Part shown: in pieces, positions 14,324-23,150 of the stretch | Layout: each line of letters starts with the position of its first letter | Numbering within the stretch: the stretch's first letter is position 1 | Source: Phycisphaerae bacterium | Lineage (GTDB): Bacteria > Planctomycetota > Phycisphaerae > UBA1845 | Assembly (NCBI GenBank): GCA_013360585.1 | Contig: JABWBH010000013.1 | Coordinates: forward strand, 1-64,000 | Reading direction: 5' to 3' | Length of the DNA: 64,000 nucleotides | Notes under the pieces: model-generated | Databases searched by the model: none | The model's input: the letters and a program-made list of their open reading frames with translations, nothing else | Told to the model about the DNA's origin: nothing | Position numbers and translations under genes: made by a program

Positions 14324-15331
14324 CTACTTCCGCGGCTCCGTCGACAGCGGGCGCTTCAGCAGTTCGTCGATGTGCAGACCCGTCTCCGAGTGCCCGCCGT
14401 AAGCCGTGCCGATCTGTCCCTTCGCCACGCGCTCCATCGCCGCCTTGTACGCGCCGGCCGGGAGCGGAACGTAGCGCACTTCCCTCGTCAGCGCCGGACC
14501 CTCCTTCAGATAGAACTCGACGAACTTGCGGACCTCGGGACGATCCAGCGACTTGCGGTTGACGTAGATGAAGATCGGCCGCGACAGCGGCGTGTACGAC
14601 CCGTCCATCACCGACGCCTCGGACGGCAAGACCGGCTTGTTCTCATGATTCACGATCGGAACCGCCTTCAGCTTGTCCTGGTTCTCGATGTAGTACGCGA
14701 AACCGAAATACCCCAAGGCGTTCTTGTCCTTCGAGACGCCCTGCACGAGAACGTTGTCGTCTTCGCTGGCCGTGAAGTCGCCCCGGCTGCTCTTCGCCTT
14801 GCCCGTCACCGCCTCGGTGAAGTAGTCGAACGTGCCCGAGTCCGTCCCGGCGCCGTAAAGCGCCAGCGGCTGATCCGGCCACTCCGAGCGCACCTGATTC
14901 CACTTCAGGATCTTGCCCTGCGCCTCAGGTGACCAGATTGTGCGCAGATCCTCGATCGTCATCGACTCGACGAACGTGTTCGCGGGGTTCACCATCACCG
15001 TCAGAGCGTCGAACGCGATCGGCAGCTCGATGTACTCGATCCCCGCCTTCTTGCACTCCTCCATCTCAGCCACCTGGATCGGTCGCGAGGCGTTCGAGAG
15101 GTCCGTCTCGCCCCGGTAAAACTTCTTGAACCCTCCCCCGGTTCCCGAAATCCCGACCACCACCTGCATGCCCGGGTTCGCCGACATGAACTCTTCCGCC
15201 ACCGCCTCGGTGATCGGGTACACCGTGCTCGATCCGTCGATCCGCACCAGCGCCTGACCGAACGCCGCGCCCGCGAACCATCCCAGAAAAATCAAAGTCG
15301 CCGCGTTCTGTCGCATCTTTTTGCGAGTCAT
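14324..15331 (-). CDS. pstS: Periplasmic phosphate-binding protein PstS
   Basis: 335 residues. The signal peptide ([20 protein letters not shown], cut near GAAFG-QA) directs export. The mature protein begins with the family signature [20 protein letters not shown] and continues with [20 protein letters not shown], both phosphate-contacting loops, then [26 protein letters not shown] is the central binding segment. ATG 15331 has AGGGAGA upstream. It delivers phosphate to PstC/PstA. The intergenic gap to pstC allows differential expression. A candidate Pho box lies ~100 bp upstream. Confidence 0.96.
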   Translation of the reverse strand: MTRKKMRQNAATLIFLGWFAGAAFGQALVRIDGSSTVYPITEAVAEEFMSANPGMQVVVGISGTGGGFKKFYRGETDLSNASRPIQVAEMEECKKAGIEYIELPIAFDALTVMVNPANTFVESMTIEDLRTIWSPEAQGKILKWNQVRSEWPDQPLALYGAGTDSGTFDYFTEAVTGKAKSSRGDFTASEDDNVLVQGVSKDKNALGYFGFAYYIENQDKLKAVPIVNHENKPVLPSEASVMDGSYTPLSRPIFIYVNRKSLDRPEVRKFVEFYLKEGPALTREVRYVPLPAGAYKAAMERVAKGQIGTAYGGHSETGLHIDELLKRPLSTEPRK

Positions 15332-15429
15332 TCTTGTCTATCTCCCTGGAAGGGACTGTTCCGGCTGGAGGCCGCCTCCTCAAGCTCGACCGAACGATCC
15401 GCCTGCCGGGTGCGGAGTGTGTGTGAAGA

Positions 15430-15448
15430 CGGTTAAGATTGCGCTAAG
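15430..15448 (-). promoter_or_regulatory. Candidate PhoB-type box upstream of pstS
   Basis: Read on the minus strand, CTTAGCGC and CTTAACCG start 11 bp apart, the spacing of PhoB direct repeats (compare cyanobacterial CTTAACCT repeats), with a weaker CTTCACAC 9 bp further on. It lies ~100 bp before the pstS ATG. The match is partial; the assignment rests mainly on context. Confidence 0.35.
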
Positions 15449-15581
15449 AAAAACGGCGGCGTCCTTCCGTGCCGCGCCCGTGAGGCGGTTTTGGGATTTC
15501 GGATGCAGGGTGTCAGATGTCGCTGGAGCGGCTCCGAGCCGAAGGTTGAATCCGAAATTCCGCCTCCTGGAGTCCGCCATC

Positions 15582-16751
15582 TCATACCCGACATCCCCGA
15601 TCCGGCGTGACCCACAACAATTGCGAAGCCTCGTACACCGGGCCTTCCGTGCAACATAGGCTGTACCGCCACCCGGCGGCGTCCGACGGCTCGGCGACCG
15701 GCAGGACGCACGACTGACACGTCCCCATCCCGCACGCCATCGACCGCTCCATGCAAACGAGGCACTCGATCCCGCGGGCCAGCGCGAACTCAGCCACGAA
15801 GCGCATCATCATCTCCGGTCCGCAGGTGTAGATGACCAGATCCTCGGGCGAGACCGGGTTAGCGTCATGATACGCGGCCATCGCGGCGCCGATGTGACCG
15901 TGAAAGCCCAGCGAACCGTCGTCCGTGGCGATCACGACGGGCGTGTTCAAGGCGTTGAATTCCGTCGTGCATAACGTCGCCGTGCGCGCGTCGGAGGACG
16001 GGACGATCCCGGACGCAGTTCCGGTCGCGGACCGGTGCGGCCTCTCCTCCCCTCCTTCCCGAGCGACGGCGCGCGAAGTGAACGTCAACGCCAGCAGGTC
16101 CGCCGACCGCGCGCCGCAGAACGCCACGGCGCTTCGCTCCGCCCGTTGAAGCGCTTCCGCCAGCCACAACATCGGCGGCAACCCCACGCCGCCGGCGATC
16201 ATCCACGCATGACGCTTGTCCGTCCGGATCGGGAACGCGTTGCCCAGCGGGCCGAGGACGCTCACGCGGTCCCCCGCCGTCAGCGTCGACATCCAGCGCG
16301 TCCCGGCGCCGACGACGCGGTAGATCACGTCAAGCTCGCAGGAGGGTTCGGGGTTCAGGATTCGGGCGTCGGGTTCCGGGGATCGGGTTCCGGGGATCGG
16401 GTTTCCAAGTCGATCGCCGCGGCGTAACGATCCGGGTTCTTCTTCGATCTGCGGCGACCGACGCTCGGCGCGCCTCAGACCGGCGATGCTGAACGCCCGC
16501 CGCAGCATCGGCTCGCCCAGCCGCTCCCGCCACGCCTCCGTCCTCCCCCGCCACGCGACCTCATCCTCCTGAAGATCCCAGACCCCGTATTCCCCGGTCT
16601 CCCGCTCCGCCGGACAAAGATGAACGAACTGCCCCGGTCGGGCCTCCGGAAACCCCGGAACCCGCAACGTCAGCCGAAAATGCTCGCGGCAGAGAACGAC
16701 GTTCGAGACGACATCGGCGGTGAGGATGCAGGCGCTGCTCGAACCCATCAT
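15582..16751 (-). CDS. PyrK-like electron transfer flavoprotein subunit (FAD, 2Fe-2S)
   Basis: 389 residues from ATG 16751 (GTG 16778 possible). The ferredoxin-reductase-like architecture starts with RPGQFVHLCPAERETGEYGV, then RRAFSIAG for FAD binding, GAGTRWMSTLTAGDRVSVLG and GPLGNAFPI, then the NAD-binding AWMIAGGVGLPPMLWLAEAL. The C-terminal cysteines in MACGMGTCQSCVLPV and YSLCCTEGPVYEA are the 2Fe-2S ligands typical of the electron-transfer subunit of dihydroorotate dehydrogenase B. It would pass electrons between NAD and PyrD. It is longer than usual (~270): residues ~105-137 are an Arg/Pro/Gly insert encoded by a 14-bp tandem repeat (16371-16398). No pyrD is adjacent. Confidence 0.88.
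   Translation of the reverse strand: MMGSSSACILTADVVSNVVLCREHFRLTLRVPGFPEARPGQFVHLCPAERETGEYGVWDLQEDEVAWRGRTEAWRERLGEPMLRRAFSIAGLRRAERRSPQIEEEPGSLRRGDRLGNPIPGTRSPEPDARILNPEPSCELDVIYRVVGAGTRWMSTLTAGDRVSVLGPLGNAFPIRTDKRHAWMIAGGVGLPPMLWLAEALQRAERSAVAFCGARSADLLALTFTSRAVAREGGEERPHRSATGTASGIVPSSDARTATLCTTEFNALNTPVVIATDDGSLGFHGHIGAAMAAYHDANPVSPEDLVIYTCGPEMMMRFVAEFALARGIECLVCMERSMACGMGTCQSCVLPVAEPSDAAGWRYSLCCTEGPVYEASQLLWVTPDRGCRV
16371..16398. repeat. 14-bp tandem repeat inside the pyrK-like gene
   Basis: GGGTTCCGGGGATC occurs twice exactly (16371-16384, 16385-16398) and continues partly as GGGTTTCC; related GGGTTCGGGGTTCAGGATTC precedes it. It encodes part of a low-complexity insert absent from typical PyrK proteins. 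Confidence 0.8.
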
Positions 16752-16852
16752 AATCCGCGCAGTTTTCGTTGACGACACCGGACTGTCAAGAAAGGGTTAT
16801 CCTACGATTCCGGGGGTTGGGCGAACGAAAGTTCAAACGTCAGGAGTACTCG

Positions 16853-19348
16853 ATGGCGCCAGGCATGCTTGTTCGGTTCGTAGTCGCTTTGATTCAGGTT
16901 GAATCATCACCGTCTTCGCTTCCCTCCTTCGACTGGGTTACCACCGGTCTGGACTGCGAGTTCTTCGCCGGGGGCGACCTCGACGGCGACGGGTTCGCCG
17001 ATGTGGTCACGATCAGCGGACGGGACAAGCTGTGCGTGTCGTTGAGCCTGAACGGGTGGAAGGCGACGCCGTGGCAGGTGGCGACGGATCGGGTCAAGGC
17101 TGACGGAGCGCTGCGGCTGGAGGTCGCGGACGCGGATCCGTCGATCCCCGGTGTCGAGGTCGTGCTCGTCATGTCCGATCAGCGCGTCGTCTTCGGCGGG
17201 TGGAAGGACGGAAAGTTCGCCGAGGAAAAGCGGGTCGAGGGGAATGTCGGATGGGGGAATTCGGATGGGGGATCGAATTCGGCGACGGAGGCGGCGGATC
17301 CGAAATCCGGCGTCGCGCGGGCTGAAGCTCGCGGCTCGGCGCCGCCGTATGAACCCGAGGCGGCCGTACATGCCTCGTTCACCGCGGACTTCAACGGCGA
17401 CGGAGTCGCGGACACCGCGACCGTTTACACCTGCACCCGGCCTCACGTGCATCGCGTCGTTCGCGTCACGCTGAGACCGAATCCGAAATCTGACGACCAG
17501 GACGGCGACGGCCTGACCGGCGAGGAGGAGAAGTCGCTCGGGACGGATCCGCTCAACCGCGACACCGACGGCGACGGACTGCTCGACGGCTGGGAGGTGC
17601 GGGGTCTGCCGCGCGGCGTCGCGGGACCGGAGACGCCGCTGAACCCGCGTCGGCAGGACGTCATCGTCGTCATCGCCCCTTATGAAGGCCTCGACATGCA
17701 GGCCGCCCGCGTCAGCCTCGAGGACGCAAAGCGCCTCTACCGGGCCATCCCTTCGACGAACCCGGACGGCAGCCGCGGCATCGACCTGCACTACCGCTTC
17801 GATCCGCCGGTTTCCGCCGAGCATCAGGGGCACTGGGCGGACGTGGGGGCGAAGTTCTTCGACGTGAAGCAGCGCGGGATCATGCACTGGATGCTCGTCA
17901 CGGGCTTGGGCGGCGGCGGGCAGTCGTCTCAGCTCGGCGACCTCGGCTGCGCAGGGGCCAACTGGGCGGCATTCGCACATGAACTGGGTCATCAGCTCGC
18001 CCTGGGGCACACCGGCGACTCCGCTCCGCCGTGGTGCCCGCTGTATCCGTCGCTGATGAACTACGCGTTCAATTACAGTCTCGGCGGCGACGGCAGCCGC
18101 GTGCAGTTCTCGCCGGGCAAGTTCCGCGAGGTCGTGCTGAGCGAGTCCGCGCTTTCCGAGCGCCTGCCCTTCGCGTACGACAACCTCAAGTATCTCGAAG
18201 CGGATCCCTTCTACTTCACGCTCAAAGCCGACGGCGCCGGCGCGACGCTCATCGACTGGAACCACAACGGGCGCTTCGACGAGGGTCCGGTCTCCGCGGA
18301 TATCAATTACGGAAGCTCGACGCATTGCGGCGAGCGCGTCCGGCTGGACCTGATCGGTTCCGGACCGGCGCTCGCCCGCGTGGGCGACGCGCTTCACCTG
18401 GCGTTTCTGACGCAGGATCAGGGCGAGATCCGCCTGCGGACGTATCTCGGGAATGCGCAGTGGAGCGAACCTCGGACCGCCCCCAACGCCAGCTCCAACT
18501 TCGATCCGCTTCTCGTCGGTACGAAAGACGTGGGGTATCTGCTGTTCCGCCGGCCTGACGGCTGGTGGATCGCGCGCTTCGACGCGACGACGATCGACGA
18601 GCCGCGCCGGCTGGACGCGCTTCCCGCCGCCGAGCTTTCGGCTGGTACGGTGAAGGACCGCGTGCTGCTGGTCGCCCGGCGCGAGGACGACGGCTTGACG
18701 GCGTGGTGGCTGAAGGCGCCGCGCGACACCGCCGGGGCGGTGTCGTACGCGCTGGCGCCCGGACCGGCGATCGACTTCAAGTCGGTAGTGCCGGTGGACT
18801 GGTCGGTGGACCCGCGCGACGGGCGCGTCGTCGTCGTCGGAGCGGCGTCGCCGGAGCCGGACCGCCCGATGATGTGGATGCGGGCGGCGTGGTTTGAAGT
18901 CGAGTCGGAGTCAAGCTGGCGGCGCGTCGAGCAGCGCTGGATCGGCGGCGATCAGGGCGGCGTCACCTGCTCGACGCGACCGGTTGTGCGACATACGGAC
19001 GCGGGAGAGCTGGTCATCTTTCACACCGGGTTTCCGCACGCCAACGGCTGGATGCTGATGTACCGCACGAAGCAGATCGAGAACCGGGCGTTGCGCGACG
19101 GGTGGCTGGTGACGATGTTGTACGACGTCTGGACGCTGACGCGGCGGCCGATCGCGTTCGAGCTGTCGCCGCAGGGCGCGGTCTTCGCCTTTCGCTGGGA
19201 CGCCGGAAAGCACGCTTACGACGTTAATCATCTGCTGGCGTGCCACAACGGACTGGGCCTCGACCCTGAACCGATGCGCGACTTCGACGACGGCGCGCTC
19301 ATCAGTCTCTGGGGCATCCGTCACTCGATCCTCTACATGCAGCCCTAA
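16853..19348 (+). CDS. Large secreted metzincin-like metalloprotease with FG-GAP-like and calcium-binding repeats
   Basis: 831 residues from ATG 16853, with CAGGAG seven bases upstream. The N-terminus (MAPGMLVRFVVALIQVESSP) is a poor but possible signal. FG-GAP/VCBS-like repeats (FFAGGDLDGDGFADVVTISG; FTADFNGDGVADTA) are followed by Asp-rich thrombospondin type 3-like calcium motifs (DDQDGDGLTGEEEKSLGTDP, then DTDGDGLLDGWE). At residues ~375-390 HELGHQLALGH gives an HExxH with a third His at metzincin spacing, and YPSLMNYAFNYSL resembles a Met-turn. The last ~350 residues repeat beta-propeller-like strands. An in-frame insert (~132-164) coincides with a palindromic repeat at 17313. Target unknown; likely extracellular or surface. 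Confidence 0.8.
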   Translation: MAPGMLVRFVVALIQVESSPSSLPSFDWVTTGLDCEFFAGGDLDGDGFADVVTISGRDKLCVSLSLNGWKATPWQVATDRVKADGALRLEVADADPSIPGVEVVLVMSDQRVVFGGWKDGKFAEEKRVEGNVGWGNSDGGSNSATEAADPKSGVARAEARGSAPPYEPEAAVHASFTADFNGDGVADTATVYTCTRPHVHRVVRVTLRPNPKSDDQDGDGLTGEEEKSLGTDPLNRDTDGDGLLDGWEVRGLPRGVAGPETPLNPRRQDVIVVIAPYEGLDMQAARVSLEDAKRLYRAIPSTNPDGSRGIDLHYRFDPPVSAEHQGHWADVGAKFFDVKQRGIMHWMLVTGLGGGGQSSQLGDLGCAGANWAAFAHELGHQLALGHTGDSAPPWCPLYPSLMNYAFNYSLGGDGSRVQFSPGKFREVVLSESALSERLPFAYDNLKYLEADPFYFTLKADGAGATLIDWNHNGRFDEGPVSADINYGSSTHCGERVRLDLIGSGPALARVGDALHLAFLTQDQGEIRLRTYLGNAQWSEPRTAPNASSNFDPLLVGTKDVGYLLFRRPDGWWIARFDATTIDEPRRLDALPAAELSAGTVKDRVLLVARREDDGLTAWWLKAPRDTAGAVSYALAPGPAIDFKSVVPVDWSVDPRDGRVVVVGAASPEPDRPMMWMRAAWFEVESESSWRRVEQRWIGGDQGGVTCSTRPVVRHTDAGELVIFHTGFPHANGWMLMYRTKQIENRALRDGWLVTMLYDVWTLTRRPIAFELSPQGAVFAFRWDAGKHAYDVNHLLACHNGLGLDPEPMRDFDDGALISLWGIRHSILYMQP
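17313..17339. repeat. 27-bp palindrome, copy inside the metalloprotease gene
   Basis: It matches 19390-19416 over 27 bases with one substitution (GAAGCTCGCGG against GAAGCCCGCGG). It is flanked upstream by a short imperfect tandem tract (GGATGGGGGAATTC-like). In frame it contributes to the linker ARAEARGSAPP. Confidence 0.75.
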
Positions 19349-19388
19349 ATCGTCATTCTCGGTTCCGCGGCGCGCTGCGAAACGAGCG

Positions 19389-19413
19389 TTCGCGCGGGCT
19401 GAAGCCCGCGGCT
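19389..19413. repeat. 25-bp palindrome, intergenic copy
   Basis: Core CGCGGGCT/AGCCCGCG. The 25 bases are identical, in inverse orientation, to 26199-26223 inside metH, and nearly identical to 17313-17339 inside the metalloprotease gene. A 17-base part recurs at 43614-43630. Confidence 0.85.
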
Positions 19414-19497
19414 CGGAGGGCGTTCCACATTCGTGAATCTTGATTTAGACCGCGCAGTCCCGGAGAGACGGCGGACTGGCGGCGCAGCGAGCATGTG

Positions 19498-19763
19498 TCA
19501 TCTGTCCGATTCTTCCGTCCCTCCGGGACTTCGTTTTCCCCGCGCGGGGTTCCCCAGCACTGGCGTGCTGGGCTGGTTTCTGACGCTCCTGCCGGGGCTA
19601 GGACTTCGGAATGATCTTCCGGAGCCGGGACTGTCGGATGATCTTCCGGGGCCAAGACAGTCGGATGATCCTCCGGGGCACAGGAAATCCCGTCGATTCC
19701 CGGGCATGATCGTAAGTTCATGCGAATTCGAAACCCGCCAACCGGAGTCAAGCGGAGACTCAG
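19498..19763. repeat. Multi-hairpin dispersed repeat, copy B
   Basis: Second copy of the element at 8841-9116, same orientation. It keeps GATTCTTCCGTCCCTCCGGG, the stem around TGGC (here CCCAGCAC/GTGCTGGG), GCCGGGGCT, three iterons of ~27 bp and the tail ATCGTAAGTTCATGCGA. Differences between copies are spread out and include one compensatory stem change. It lies between the metalloprotease gene and dprA. Confidence 0.88.
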
Positions 19764-19895
19764 AACGTTTCTTGCATCGGCGGCGCGTTGTTCGTACTCT
19801 TTTCGGTCAAGTCCGGACGCGCGGGGGCTGAGCCGCGCCATCCGCTGGTTCCGTCCACGCGCGGCGTTGCCCCCGAGGCGGCAAGAGGGAATGTG

Positions 19896-21095
19896 ATGAC
19901 GGCACGATCGACACCTGCGTCAGCCGACTCCATCTCGGAACTGGGGCGGAAGATGCTGCGGTTGCACCTGACGAAAGACGTCGGACCGATCCGCACACAG
20001 CGGTTGCTCGAGCACTTCGGGTCGGTGGACGCCGTGCTGGCGGCGTCGCCGGCGGAGCTAGAGCGGGTGGAGGGCGTGGGGCGCCGGGTCGCCGCTGCGG
20101 TGCGCGCTGCGCGGGAGGATGCGTCCGTCGAACAGGAGATCGCGGAGGCGGCTCGGGGCGGGGCGAGGATCCTCTGTCGGTACGACCCGGAGTATCCCTG
20201 GCTTCTGCGTCGCATCAGCGACCCTCCGACGTGCGTTTATGTGCGCGGGACCGTCCAGGTTGAGGACGCGCTGGGCGTGGCGATCGTCGGAGCGCGGAAG
20301 TGTTCGCATTACGGTGTCGAGCAGGCGCGGCGTTTTGCGGAGGGGCTTGCCCGCGCGGGACTGACGATCGTTTCGGGGATGGCGCGGGGGATCGACGGGG
20401 CGGCGCATCTGGGGGCGCTGGCGGCGGGCGGGCGGACGCTGGCTGTCCTGGGGAACGGACTGAAGCACGTCTACCCGCCCGAGCACAAGGATCTGGCGGA
20501 GCGGATCGTCACGCAGGGGGCGCTGATCAGCGAGCTTCCGATGGACACCGCCCCCGACGCGCATCTTTTCCCGCCGCGTAACCGGATCATCGTCGGGCTG
20601 ACGCTGGGCGTGCTGATCATCGAGGCGAGCGAGCGAAGCGGCGCGTTGATCACCGCCCGCCTCGCCGCGGACTACAACCGGGAGGTCTTTGCGGTCCCCG
20701 GGCGCGTGGATCAGGCGGAGTACAGCGCGGGGGTGAACCGCCTGATCCGCGACGGATCGGCGCAACTGGTGACCAGCGTCGAGGACGTGCTGGACGGTCT
20801 GGAGGAAGTCGGACGGGTACTTAAGAAGGAGCTTGATCTGGAGGGTCCGAAGGAAAACGCACTGACGCCGGCGCCTTCAGCGGGGCTGCCGTGGTCCCGA
20901 CTCTCCGAGGATGAGGCGCGGATTCTCGCAGTCGTGACGCGAGAAGGCGCAAGCGTGGAGGCGATCCACGCCCAAGCCGGACTGGAGGCCGGCCGGACGC
21001 TCGCCTTGTTGACGTCGCTGCAACTGAAGGGAGCGGTTCGACCGTTGCCCGGAAATCGTTTTGCCTCGCGGGAAGGATTCACTCAAGAAACGTGA
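19896..21095 (+). CDS. dprA: DNA processing protein DprA
   Basis: 399 residues from ATG 19896, with AAGAGGGA just upstream. DprA protects incoming single-stranded DNA and loads RecA in natural transformation. A helix-hairpin-helix-like N-terminus (HFGSVDAVLAASPAELERVE, then GVGRRVA) precedes the Rossmann-fold core: VGARKCSHYGVEQARRFAEG, GLTIVSGMARGIDGAAHLGA, LAVLGNGLKHVYPPEH, then FPPRNRIIVGLTLGVLIIEA and GALITARLAADYNREVFAVP. A C-terminal winged-helix region (ILAVVTREGASVEAIHAQAG) follows. Length is normal. It stands alone between a repeat-rich region and a 600-bp spacer. Its presence suggests DNA uptake or at least recombination of imported DNA. Confidence 0.95.
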   Translation: MTARSTPASADSISELGRKMLRLHLTKDVGPIRTQRLLEHFGSVDAVLAASPAELERVEGVGRRVAAAVRAAREDASVEQEIAEAARGGARILCRYDPEYPWLLRRISDPPTCVYVRGTVQVEDALGVAIVGARKCSHYGVEQARRFAEGLARAGLTIVSGMARGIDGAAHLGALAAGGRTLAVLGNGLKHVYPPEHKDLAERIVTQGALISELPMDTAPDAHLFPPRNRIIVGLTLGVLIIEASERSGALITARLAADYNREVFAVPGRVDQAEYSAGVNRLIRDGSAQLVTSVEDVLDGLEEVGRVLKKELDLEGPKENALTPAPSAGLPWSRLSEDEARILAVVTREGASVEAIHAQAGLEAGRTLALLTSLQLKGAVRPLPGNRFASREGFTQET

Positions 21096-21703
21096 ATCTT
21101 TTTTCATTTCCCGAAACCTTTCCGGTGTGGAGGCGTGCGGCTCACGGCGTCATGTGATGCGGTCGGAAGTTTCGCGATCCGTCAATACGAAGTCTGACAG
21201 TTTTCAGTTGGATTTTCGTTGACGGCGGTGTTGGGGTTTTCGTACCTTTGTGAGACATGCGGTTGGATTTGGGGATTTCCGGCCGCATGAATGACGCATC
21301 GGCGATGACCTGAGCGCACGCGGCGTCTTCAGAACGCGGATCCGGGCCTCGCATTGCGCGGGCGCACACTCATATCTTCATCGTGTGCAGGCGTAGAAGT
21401 CCGTGATGGTTTCGGTGCGAGTGAGTCCGAACGCGGAATTCCGGAACGGGTCTTGCCGGGTTGTCAGGGTTGTCCGGCGGGCGTTCAGAGGGTCCGGTCA
21501 GGCGAACGAGGCGGCTGTGCGTGAGCAGCGTAGTCATCGAGGAGCGTGTCGAGCGGTGCCCGAACAATCATCTCCGTCGCGATCGCTGATGACAGTGAAT
21601 GTCATTTCGGCCACGGGATTCGCTTCGGTCTTGTAAGGAGTTCCCGCGGGTCGCCGCCGCGTGGCGGCGCCCGTTCATGTCAGGGTGAAAAGGAGGATGT
21701 CGT
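21096..21703. other. 608-bp intergenic region, no gene seen
   Basis: No frame has convincing coding features. Near the downstream end a short hairpin GCCGCC/GGCGGC (around 21650-21666) precedes a strong ribosome site (AAAAGGAGG) for the secreted-protein gene at 21704. A long untranslated leader is possible. I found no good promoter. Confidence 0.4.
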
Positions 21704-22873
21704 ATGAAGAAGTTTGGTCTTGCTGCGCTGGCGTGCGCGCTGCTGGGGGTGACGGCGGCGGCGCAGGAGCTGGATCTGGCGTATACGGAACCGGTGTGGC
21801 CGGTGAAGATCGCCAAGGTCTACGCCGACGGAACGCGCGGTCCGTGGATCGAATACACGGTCCCGAACCTCCAGCAGGTGGCGGGATTCTCGCCGATCTG
21901 GGACAGTTACGAGGCGGACCCCGCGCTGTGGAACAATGTCGACAACGTGGCGTGCGAGGTCTACGACCTTCCGCCGGGCAGCGGGGCGTTCTGCCTCGGG
22001 CCGTGCGACGGTCGCCGTTATCGCTGGTGTCACCAGAATAACGGCTGCGGCTTCCGCGCGACGCCGGCGTGCATCAGCGGAAACGGCGGGGACATGGCGG
22101 CCAACGCCCCCGGACTGGCGACGGTGCATACGTTCCTGTGGGGAACCGATGCGGCGTATCCGAACGGACAGGCGCTGGAGATCGAGTTCCGTTTCTTCGG
22201 AACCTACCGCATGACGACGTGTCCTGGTGAGAATACGGGGAGCGATCAGCTTGACGGTGTGGTTTACAGTTTCAACCCGCCGGCGGCGAATTCGTTCTTC
22301 CGGACCACGGTGGATCTGTCGGTCCTTCCGGACGGCGGCGTGGCGATGCCGACGGCCGGCCGGATGGCGTTCCACCAGGTTCACTGGATCGAGTTCGACA
22401 CGCAGACGCCGAACCCGAACGTCTATCACGGTCTGTGGCCGACGAAGACGGGCTGGGAAGCGGTGATGGGCAAGGATGAGGCCCGCGGGGTCAGCGATCA
22501 CCACGGTAACCGGGACTGCGTTGCGGATCCGGCCGACTGCGTGTTTGGCGGCGCCGTCTGCCCGAGCGGCGATGGCAATACGGGTCCGGCGGGTCTGCTG
22601 CTGGGTCCGGCCGACTCGTGCCCGAGCGACGCCTGCAACGGCAACGAGTCGCTCAACGCCAAGACGAAGCTCAAGGGCGGCGACTGCCAGGCGAAGTTGA
22701 TCATGAAGCGGGGAACGCCGGGGTCGGTTTACGGCGTCGTTTCGTCGACCGGACAGTGCACGACCAAGGCCGCCAACGCCCGCGGCAAGGTCGTGGTCAA
22801 GGAGCGTCCGTCGCAGGACGGTACGGCGTCGGTCCCGTCGTGCGGGCTGACGGCGAACGTGGACTGCCCGTGA
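21704..22873 (+). CDS. Secreted protein with Cys-containing C-terminal domain shared with the 23151 gene
   Basis: 389 residues with a classical signal peptide (MKKFGLAALACALLGVTAAA, then Q). The body (~20-310) is Trp/Asn/Gly/Cys-rich with no recognised domain; stretches such as DHHGNRDCVADPADCVFGG suggest disulphides and surface exposure. The last ~75 residues (LNAKTKLKGGDCQAKLIMKR onward, through NARGKVVVKE, to CGLTANVDCP) align with the end of the convergent protein at 23151-24059. This tail may be a small beta-sandwich or sorting domain; that is inference. ATG 21704 follows AAAAGGAGG, and a strong terminator lies 70 bp downstream. Function unknown. Confidence 0.82.
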   Translation: MKKFGLAALACALLGVTAAAQELDLAYTEPVWPVKIAKVYADGTRGPWIEYTVPNLQQVAGFSPIWDSYEADPALWNNVDNVACEVYDLPPGSGAFCLGPCDGRRYRWCHQNNGCGFRATPACISGNGGDMAANAPGLATVHTFLWGTDAAYPNGQALEIEFRFFGTYRMTTCPGENTGSDQLDGVVYSFNPPAANSFFRTTVDLSVLPDGGVAMPTAGRMAFHQVHWIEFDTQTPNPNVYHGLWPTKTGWEAVMGKDEARGVSDHHGNRDCVADPADCVFGGAVCPSGDGNTGPAGLLLGPADSCPSDACNGNESLNAKTKLKGGDCQAKLIMKRGTPGSVYGVVSSTGQCTTKAANARGKVVVKERPSQDGTASVPSCGLTANVDCP

Positions 22874-22945
22874 CGTAAACGTCTAAGCCGCGAGAGAACG
22901 CTCCGGACGGCCGGCGCGCTCTCGCGCGGTCGATTTGAGGAAAAC

Positions 22946-23021
22946 GGGGCCTCCCGTGCCCGGCGGATGTGCGGACCACGCGATCTGCACATGTACCGGA
23001 GCGGGAGGCCCCTTCTTTTTT
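22946..23021 (+). terminator. Rho-independent terminator between two convergent secreted-protein genes
   Basis: GGGGCCTCCCG (22946-22956) pairs perfectly with CGGGAGGCCCC (23002-23012), with a ~45-nt loop containing further pairing, and is followed by TTCTTTTTT. On the other strand the stem is followed by GTTTTCC, so it may also stop the convergent gene. Confidence 0.8.
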
Positions 23022-23150
23022 CACGCGAATTCGGGGCGCCGGATCGAGCACGGCGACGCCTCTCTCCCAACCCGCCCGCCCCTGACGTTTCTGCGCACGC
23101 CGGACCGTGGGATCAACCACCGCCGTGACGGGCTTTGTCTCGCCCGTCGG

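Larger units (their letters stand above)
19349..19895. other. 547-bp intergenic region with palindrome and multi-hairpin repeat
   Basis: It contains the 25-bp palindrome at 19389-19413 and copy B of the ~270-bp repeat at 19498-19763. No gene is supported; frames crossing it are translated repeat. The dprA start lies at its end. Confidence 0.7.

Noticed and set aside
15490-15600. GGATTTCGGAT/ATCCGAAATTCC inverted sequence as a pstS terminator or attenuator
   Set aside because: Arms are ~75 bp apart and lie upstream of pstS with no T-run; more likely repeat debris.
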